A stretch of DNA of 64,000 bases from Nautilus pompilius. Taxonomy: Eukaryota; Mollusca; Cephalopoda; Nautilida; Nautilidae. Positions 56,501-64,000 of the stretch are shown here, one piece after another (within the stretch, counting starts at the first letter, position 1; each line of letters starts with the position of its first letter). The position numbers were made by a program, and so were the translations under genes. The notes beneath the pieces are model-generated. The model saw only the letters and a program-made list of their open reading frames with translations, made no database searches and was not told the origin of the DNA. The DNA is taken from NCBI GenBank assembly GCA_018389105.1, contig JACATO010000594.1, forward strand, positions 1-64,000, in the 5' to 3' direction.

Positions 56501-59500
56501 AAGGGAGTTGTGCATCTTTTTATAGATAGGATAATAAACTGATTTCTTTAAATTGTATATCAAATGCTCACAACTCATGAAATGTCACAATAACAACAAT
56601 ATCCAATGATTTTGCAAGCAACACTACACAACCTCAAACCTTCTTTACTTCTGTAGAAAATGATGCAGATCTCTTTTATCACAGAATATGCAGCACCAAT
56701 TTTTCATGACTTTTCGGCACAATGGTTCTTAAGTAACTGGTACATTTTTTGTGGAATAGGTAGAAGAATTCTTGCCAAATAAAAAACGCAAAACACATGC
56801 CCATTGACCAAGTCATCTCCTTCATAGCAAAGCCAAACAAACTGACCATCCCATGTTTCTGGTTATTCCGTGCCAATAAATTTTCTTCTCTTATCCACGT
56901 TTTCAGTCTGATTCTCACCAAATATTTTGTTACTTCTTATTTAAAATTTATCCATGATCACTATTTGAAAGCTCTGGAAGAGGTGAAAAGGTTCATGCAG
57001 TGAACCTGTGCTCAATAGAAGCAGACCACAAACAGCAGATTTGATTGTATCTTCATACATTTTCACCCAATCAAAACTCCACTTTCATGCAGTTTTTGAA
57101 AAAGTTTAATCATCTTGTTTTCGGGAAACTGTAAAATTTAAAAACAGATAGAACTGCTAACTTAAAACAAAAAAAATAAATAAAAAGCCTAAATCTGAAG
57201 TTTCGCCATTTAAAATAAACTATCAAAGTTTGATAAAATCTATTTTTTGATTATCAGTCTTCGAATAATGTAATACTGTATCAAATAGCAATTTTTTACT
57301 CACAGGAACAAAACCTAAAAAGGGTGAATACCCTAATGACGAACAGTAGAATTCTGTTGATTAACAGTTCTAGTGACAGCACCGGTCCCATGGTTAACCA
57401 GGTTAAATGTTGGAATAATAACCAATAAAAACCAGATAGTACCCTGGGTCTCATATCAGTACCATAATATAGTATGTAAGATGGGAAAAGTATGCATGGT
57501 GTTCGGTTAGAATTGAACGTTGTTATTTATGAAGAACATTGGATGATGGCGATTTAGGAAATGCATAAGTAAACTTTGAGAAAGGTTTAACTTACAAACA
57601 ATCAATGTGTATAAAAAAATTGCAGGTATATATGCTAGCTATTATTGATAATTTAATATTGTTGTCATAAGTGTGTTTGTTATAAAAAGAAAACTACAAG
57701 TAGCAAATGTAAAAGATAACAAAATAGTAACTAAAATTGAAAAACAAATAAAACTGGCATTTACTAACTGTTATAATATCCATGTAGCAAAAAGTGAGGT
57801 AAGACAAATGACACAAAAACCAGGTTTTAAAATCTATTTTATTTTTTTAGTTCTCACAAATCTAAATGGTGAAGTTATAAGAAATGTCTTTAAATAGTGG
57901 ACTTTATCCTTGCACAAATATCTCGTACTAATTTCCATATATTTATCATCAAGTTTTAAAAGAACAAGCACAAACAAGTTAATTTACCCTTGTTATTAAA
58001 AACAGACTTTTTTTATTACATTGTAATTTTTTTTAAAAAAAGAAACATTTCACTTCAGAGGGTTAACAACAAACTCTGAGCAAAAAAAAACAACATTATA
58101 CATCAAAACTACCTAAAACAAAATATACAGCTCCACTAGTTGCATTCAATAAATGATATTATGCATAATACAAAAACCAATTGAAGTATTTTAACACGAT
58201 CATAATTTTTTGTAACTGCTTTTACAAAGTATTCTCCACGGGCGATAAAGCAAGCACACCAAGCAGATACAACAGATCCTCCATGGGAAACTAGCATTTA
58301 CTTTATTTTTAAATCAGTGAGCAAATCCGATTACACCGGTTAATGAATCAAAAGAGTTAATAAATAAAAATTGATGATGCTAGCTTGTAATAATTAAAAC
58401 CTGGAAAATAAAAAGGAACATTAATTAATGCCGAAATTCTAAAAAAATAAAATAAAAAATAAATAGCTTGTTTATTCAGAATTAGAAGCCTCTCAGCCAT
58501 AGATAAACTGAATGCATGTTAATTCATACTAAAACAAAAATTCACCAGCTATATGTAGTCTAACAGTTAATCATACCTACAACTAAGGATCAGCAGTCCA
58601 GTTATATTGGACCAATTGTCCACAATGAAAGGAATGTATAGAAGTGTTTGTAAAACACTCTTTAGCGCTCATTTGAAACCCCCATTTATCTATACATCAT
58701 ACATACTCTAAAATTTGCCATTTCAATTGAAAATAAATCTCTATTTTTTATTAATCTACATTATTTATTAGATGTGTACTTAATATAATTCAATTTATTT
58801 ATGTTAATGTTATCTAAATGTATCAAATTAATGAATACCTACTTGGAAAATTAAATGTACATTCCTGATATATTTTCACGACATTTAAGGACACAGCCAA
58901 CTCATCGTTTTTCTTCTTTTCTTTAATCGCATTATATTTCTCTAAAAATAATTATTAAGCAACTGATTGAAAAATTCACTGCCAATAACATGAAAGTTAA
59001 TACAAATACTGATACATCAAGATCTTAGTGGGTTAGTTGGGGCTTTCCATCCATCTTATTGGTAATACAACTGACTAATGAACCACCTCTGTTTCAGAAA
59101 GCAATTAATTGCGCATTGTTATTTTTTGCATTATACTAATATATCAAGCCCGTTCTACTATTTATGATAATGCCAACAAAGCGCAAATGCAGAAAAGTAG
59201 CATCAGTATCTTTGCTCCGACAGCATGTGGAAAACAAGTGTTTTTATCATTCTTTCTATTGACTTGCGTAAACTGAATCTGGGATTTTACTCGGCCACTA
59301 TGAATAGTCAGAATGTTGATTTTATCTGCAACCTTTATTCATTCACATGCTAGAAGCATCATTTGTCAGTTTGCAAGCAGGGCCACTAAAGTGGAAGACA
59401 GGCAGACACTACACCGGAAATCCAAACAAATTTTTTAAGCAAAAGTTGACATTAACAGAACAGCAATCAAAGTTAGTTTCCACTGCAACAAGCCAGCACG

Positions 59501-60348
59501 CTTTTTTACTGTATTTAAACTTTGGCAACTAAAACAAAACATGCACAACAAAAAAAAAAAAAAAGCAACCTAAAAGCACAATGTTATTCATACTCCATGT
59601 TTATTTGGATGTTGCTGTAATCTGATTTCCACATAATAGATAAGATATGAAAATCTTTTCTTTTGATCAAATTTATTTAACATTTGAGATATAACTGCTG
59701 TGAGTCATTCAGCTAAACAAATTCATTAAAATCTCCATCGAAAGCTTAGATTCCAGAAATAAATCCCAAAACAATATTAGAAAAAAATCTTTAAGATTTA
59801 TAGTGGGGGAGATGGTCCTAACAGATTTACTGTCTATAATAGTAAACAAGAGACTTTAAACCTGATTTAAAAAATGTAAATCAAAATACTTAACCTTTCT
59901 CAACATGCAATTAAACTCAGTGACAAAATGGTAGGAAAATTTTAAAAACCTGTAAAGGCTTATACATATCATTGGGTGGCTAATACTCAGTACTAATACA
60001 ATTCAGCTGTTCTACTCAAAGGCATTTATAACTAAAGCAATAATCATTTTAAATACCAGCAATTAGAAAGAAAAAAACGGGGTTTATAGTTAGAATTCAT
60101 ATCACACAAGATATTGCTTAGTTAAGTAGTACCAATACAAATATTCTAAAATTAACAATTAGCTCTTTCTTCTAAATAAGAAAAAGTTCAAAAGTTTTAT
60201 GGTTTCCTCTATTCAAATAGATAAGGGGAGATAACAATTGTTATCAACCTTAATTATCCAGCTATGCATCTAGATTAAAATTCAGTATGAGCAAAACAAC
60301 ATTTACATGGAGTGCAACTGGTACAGAAAGTCTGACACTCCTCAGAAT
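56501..60348. other. Nothing recognised
   Basis: AT-rich DNA. Open stretches at 56679-56921 (minus) and 57673-57897 (plus) have no recognisable similarity. Confidence 0.5.
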
Positions 60349-60353
60349 GCCGA

Positions 60354-60430
60354 TCTTTTTGTGGTGTTTGCGTGAGGGTGCGTGTGTATCTCCGAGGAGA
60401 AGGGAGTGGAGGTTGGTGGCCGAAGTCATG
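60354..60430 (+). repeat. GC-rich dispersed repeat, short copy
   Basis: ctttttgtggtgtttgcgtg, agggtgcgtgtgtatctccg, agggagtggaggttggtggc: matches the start of the 33.6-kb repeat, in opposite orientation, with a few differences including a small insertion. Only about 80 bp are shared. Confidence 0.7.
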
Positions 60431-62079
60431 TAGCCAACTAAATTACATCTGAAGTAGAAACCTTTACATGTGGTCAAAGTGTGACCTGTCATTTTTTATT
60501 CTTTGAACATTTGCTACAAAATTATAATTGCAGAATTTTCACCCTCTATATCCTTCCATCCTTAGAGAGAGAGAGAGAGAGAGAGAGAGATATGAAGAGA
60601 AATACTAAGTATAAATTTTGTGTAGCCAGTCTCTTTAATTTTTCTAATATATGTTAGAAATCTATTTTAACCATTGCAAAGGAATATTAGATACTTTAGC
60701 CATGCCACACCACATAGTAAGTTCACAATTTGCCAGTCAATTTATCTAGATTGTTTACCTACAGTTTAAGTTATTCCCCAACAAATGGTTTTATTCTTTT
60801 TTTTTTGTCATCTTTTGTAAAATCTGTCAGTTTTGTGGCAGTGCACTATTTTGGATCAGTGTTTGTTTTAAAATTATGCTGAGAAAACGAGCTTATTTTT
60901 CATAGGCACACATACATGCTTCTATTTTGGGTAAAAACACATCTGAAAAAAAAAAGTGTTCCCAACTCATCCAGACAAATTATGTTCTAAAGTTAAAGAT
61001 TTCAGTCATATACACAGGTAGATATTAATTTCTTTACATGTGGACCTCTGTATGACACCTACCAAACAACAAGGCACAAGACCATAACATATCAACTATT
61101 ATGTGTTGAACAAAAAAACACTTTGATAGAATATTTATTTTTGAACATCTGAGTTAGAACTTTAAATAAAATACCCTTATCAAATTCAAAACTATCGCAT
61201 TTTCTGTATTATGTAATAAAGAGTTACCTTTCTTTCCATAGCAACAGCAACATTCCTTAAAAATAATTCAGAGAGATCTCAAGAATAAAGTCATTTACAC
61301 ACCCCGGCTCACCCTCTCTCTCTCATGTTACTGACTTGTGCATCTGTATGAAGTTTTAAAACAAAACCAATCTTTGTAAAGAAAGTTGAGAAAAGAAAAA
61401 AGGTTTCCTTCATCTCAATTCTGGTGTGACATCCAAACAATGCTTTTTTCCTGCAAAAATCTAGCAATTCATAAAAATTTATTTAAAGTCTTCAATTTTA
61501 AAGTTTAAATATAACTTATTTTTGTTTCCACTGATAGGTTAAATATCTTTATGAAAAATCTTTATTTAGTTTCTTTTACTATTTCTTTCTCAAATTCCAA
61601 CTATATATATATATATAAAACATTGCTTTCTTTTAATATCCATCAAACATCAACCAGCGGAGTTACATAATGCGTTAAAACATTAAACAAAGCCAGTAGA
61701 ATTTCAACGCAGCCCATTGTTCCCCCCTTTTTTTTGCTAGTCTAAATTAAAGTTTTTTTATTATTTCTTTCAGTTTTTACTTTAAAAATTGTAATTCATA
61801 AATAATTTTGGAGTTAAGCAATATTAAACATCAAGAGAGGATAGAATATCTTTTAAAAAAAAGAATCACATGCAGTTAATTACAAAATAAATAATTTCTA
61901 TCTTAAATATTCTTTTTCAAATTATCTTATTATAACAATTGGATGAAGCATTAAAGCAACTTTAGTTTAGAACCAAAGTCATTGCTCTTTTAGTAATGCA
62001 AGCATTAAATAAACTTTTTTGATTATTATTTTTTTTTGTCTTCTGTCATCTGCCACCTGGAAGAACTCAGTCTCTAGAG
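60431..62079. other. Nothing recognised except microsatellites
   Basis: AT-rich DNA with (GA)n at 60564-60590 and a short (TA)n near 61600. Confidence 0.55.
60564..60590. repeat. (AG)n microsatellite
   Basis: About thirteen AG units. Confidence 0.9.
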
Positions 62080-64000
62080 CAGTGGTTCTCAACCTTTTTT
62101 GGGCCATGCCCCACCTAATCACCTCTAAAATCCTGATGCCCCCATGTGGTGATATATAATTCTTATCATTTAAAAAGTTAACTCAGCTGAAGAAGCTTAA
62201 AACGCCAATACCTTGGTTTAAACAAGCTTCAAAAGAACATGGCATCCATGAAATAAACAAAGACAAAGTTAAAGTTTTGAGCAAGAAATTACTGAAAAAA
62301 TTGTAAGAAAAAATATTAAGTGGTATTAGATTTTAATAATGATACATATGATAATAAGAGAGAATTCACAGGTAATAAAGAGAGAGAAAATTTCTATATT
62401 TATGAAAATATTTGTGGATTGTCTCATACAAAAACAGCAAATAAAAATTCAAAAATGTAATAGAAAACTGAAATGTACTATGAACACAAACTAATTGAAT
62501 GGAAGCTTATTTGATCATTTTAATTACTGTACAATAAAGTATAGGTTCCTATCAAATGCAAAATGCCATTTGAGCACACCTCAAGAAAAGCGGAATAAAG
62601 TTAGTGAGACCCTTGTGCTTCATGCCTGCTGCAAAGAGATTTTATATTAGGCACTAATTTAGTCAGCTTTAGTCTCAAATCTCCTCGTTTACTGATATCC
62701 AGTGAATTTCTTTTCTTCAGTAGCAAATCATTTACAACGCTAAAGCCACATTCAGCTAAATATGAAGATGGAAACGGTAACAACAGTTTCCTTGCAAAGC
62801 TAGTTGAATTTGGGTATTTAGTTTCTGTCTCATCACAAAGCCATGCCATCGCTCCTTTTATGTTGAATAAAGTTTTAACTGACTCATCATTTTTTATTTC
62901 CGAGAGTTCTTCTTGGTACTGCACTGAAACATCAGATAAATCCACAAGCACTGGCTGCATCACCCACGATGGAAAATTAATCTGTTTTAAATCAGAAAAT
63001 CTTTCTTTAAAATCAGAGGCCAATATTTTCAGATGATCCACAATGACAAGCACAGCAGCCTCAGTCGGCTCACATTTTTTTAGCCATGAAATTGGTCAAA
63101 ATTTTTGTCAGAAATATTTTTTTGGCATAACTCGATAAATGAAATAAAGCCAAATATCTTCGCCTTTGCATCAACAAGTGTTTTATTTGTTCCTTGAAGT
63201 TGTTTATTCAACACATTCAGTTTTTCGAAAATATCTGCTAAATAACTCAAAAACGCTTTTCCATCAACGGTTAGCAGGTGCTTCATTTCAGGCTTGTCAC
63301 TTAGAAAGCCACTAAGTTCATCAAACAGTTCCATGAATCTTTTCAAACAATTCCCTTTCGAAAGCCACCGTACCTCAGTGTGAAGTAAAAGTCTCACATA
63401 GTCTGAATTGTTATCTTCACAAAATTTCTCAAAAGACGCTCACATTTGGCATTAGTTTTGATAGCATTGATAGATTTTATAACTGATTTCAGTACCTCAT
63501 TAAGTACAGGAGAAATATTTTTCGACACTAAGTTCTCTCTATGAATAACACAGTGCACAAGAAGCATCTCCGGATTCTCATCTTTCATCAATTTTAAGCA
63601 GCCATTTTTCTTGCCCATCATAACAGGAGCACCATCAGCTGCACAAGATGTTATGTTTTCCATTGGTATATTATTGATATCTAAGTAGTATTTTAGTTTA
63701 TTATATATATCAGCGGCGGTAGTGGTGGTATCTAAAGATTTGCAGAATAACATTTCTTCAACAAATTCACCTTTATCAATATATCTTACATAAGTTAGCA
63801 ATAAGGCCTCACTGCCTCTCACAGTTGATTCATCCATTTGTACTGAGAATTTTCTTGATTTCAGCTTTTCAACAAGTTGTGTTTCAATATCTTCACTCAT
63901 TTCATCTATTCTTCTCCTAACAGTGTCGTTACTGAGTGGCATGGCTTTAACATCTTTGTCATCTTTTTCCAGAACTGTTTTAAGAAATGCAGATATTGAT
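62080..64000 (-). mobile_element. hAT element, right part beyond the window
   Basis: The left terminal repeat CAGTGGTTCTCAACC begins at 62080; the preceding ctctagag may be the 8-bp target copy. The transposase is on the minus strand; its N terminus and the other end lie beyond 64000. The roughly 500 bp between the terminal repeat and the stop codon are non-coding. Confidence 0.82.
62601..64000 (-). pseudogene. hAT transposase (ZBED5/FAM200-like), partial, two frameshifts
   Basis: Runs in from beyond the window edge. Segment 1 (63394 to the edge): MPLSNDTVRRRIDEMSEDIE, KFSVQMDESTVRGSEALLLT (first catalytic Asp region), SCAADGAPVMMGKKNGCLKL and VHCVIHRENLVSKNI. Segment 2 (63080-63397): LLLHTEVRWLSKGNCLKRFM, the conserved HTxxRWLS block. 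Segment 3 (62601-63053) ends with TSFARKLLLPFPSSYLAECG then FSVVNDLLLKKRNSL, the dimerisation region. The two frame changes fall in a T run near 63433 and an A run near 63081, so each is a single-base event. The sequence is otherwise well conserved: a young copy, or one broken only by base-calling errors. Confidence 0.85.

Noticed and set aside
1..64000. CRISPR arrays, operons or prokaryotic defence genes
   Set aside because: Spliced gene structure and animal transposons show eukaryotic nuclear DNA; no spaced direct repeats were seen.

Overview
This is metazoan nuclear DNA, AT-rich and intron-rich. It holds one recognisable host gene and many transposon copies. There is no bacterial-style coding. 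The mix of elements (several mariner lineages, Tc1-like, Tigger/pogo, hAT, two non-LTR retrotransposon families, (GA)n and (GT)n microsatellites) fits an invertebrate. The host protein reads like a lophotrochozoan, perhaps mollusc, orthologue, but I cannot fix the species.

Host gene: positions 1320-39857, minus strand, hold twelve exons of a Tubby/TULP-family gene. I assembled them from splice sites, matching intron phases and the conserved protein. Exon 1 of the list (39807-39857) is the most upstream one I found; the true 5' end may lie further right. The last exon ends in the family C-terminal signature at 1320. All phases join without conflict. The exception is one extra base near 22879, inside the exon that opens the Tubby domain; it shifts the reading frame.

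Layout by region. 1-1319: 3' UTR/flank. 1454-17564: two introns; the 13.8-kb one carries a back-to-back cluster of a DD41D mariner-like element (6814-8076), a 4.9-kb I-like non-LTR retrotransposon with 13-bp target duplications (8150-13061), a mariner (13081-14415) and a Tigger remnant (14440-16190). 17653-23387: compact part of the gene with six exons and one GC-rich insertion flanked by a 16-bp direct repeat (18916-19093). 23534-28081: an intron with a Tigger element (24081-27661) that was itself split by a mariner (24403-25663). 28298-36213: a second-strand Tigger, a Tc1-like remnant, GC-rich dispersed repeats and an internally deleted cecropia-type mariner. 36867-37191: a MITE with TTAA flanks. 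39858-64000: no host exon that I can support, but a mariner, two related Tc1-like remnants in opposite orientation, a degenerate non-LTR retrotransposon, a Tigger fragment and, at the right edge, a hAT transposase running out of the window.

By my boundaries transposon-derived DNA is about 25 kb, roughly two fifths of the window. Within the tubby introns, eight of nine elements with a readable coding direction run antisense to the gene; outside the gene this bias is absent. All transposases are interrupted. I found no new enzymatic or defence system; the points most worth following are the frameshift in the tubby gene, the unidentified GC-rich retroposed insert, and the orientation bias.
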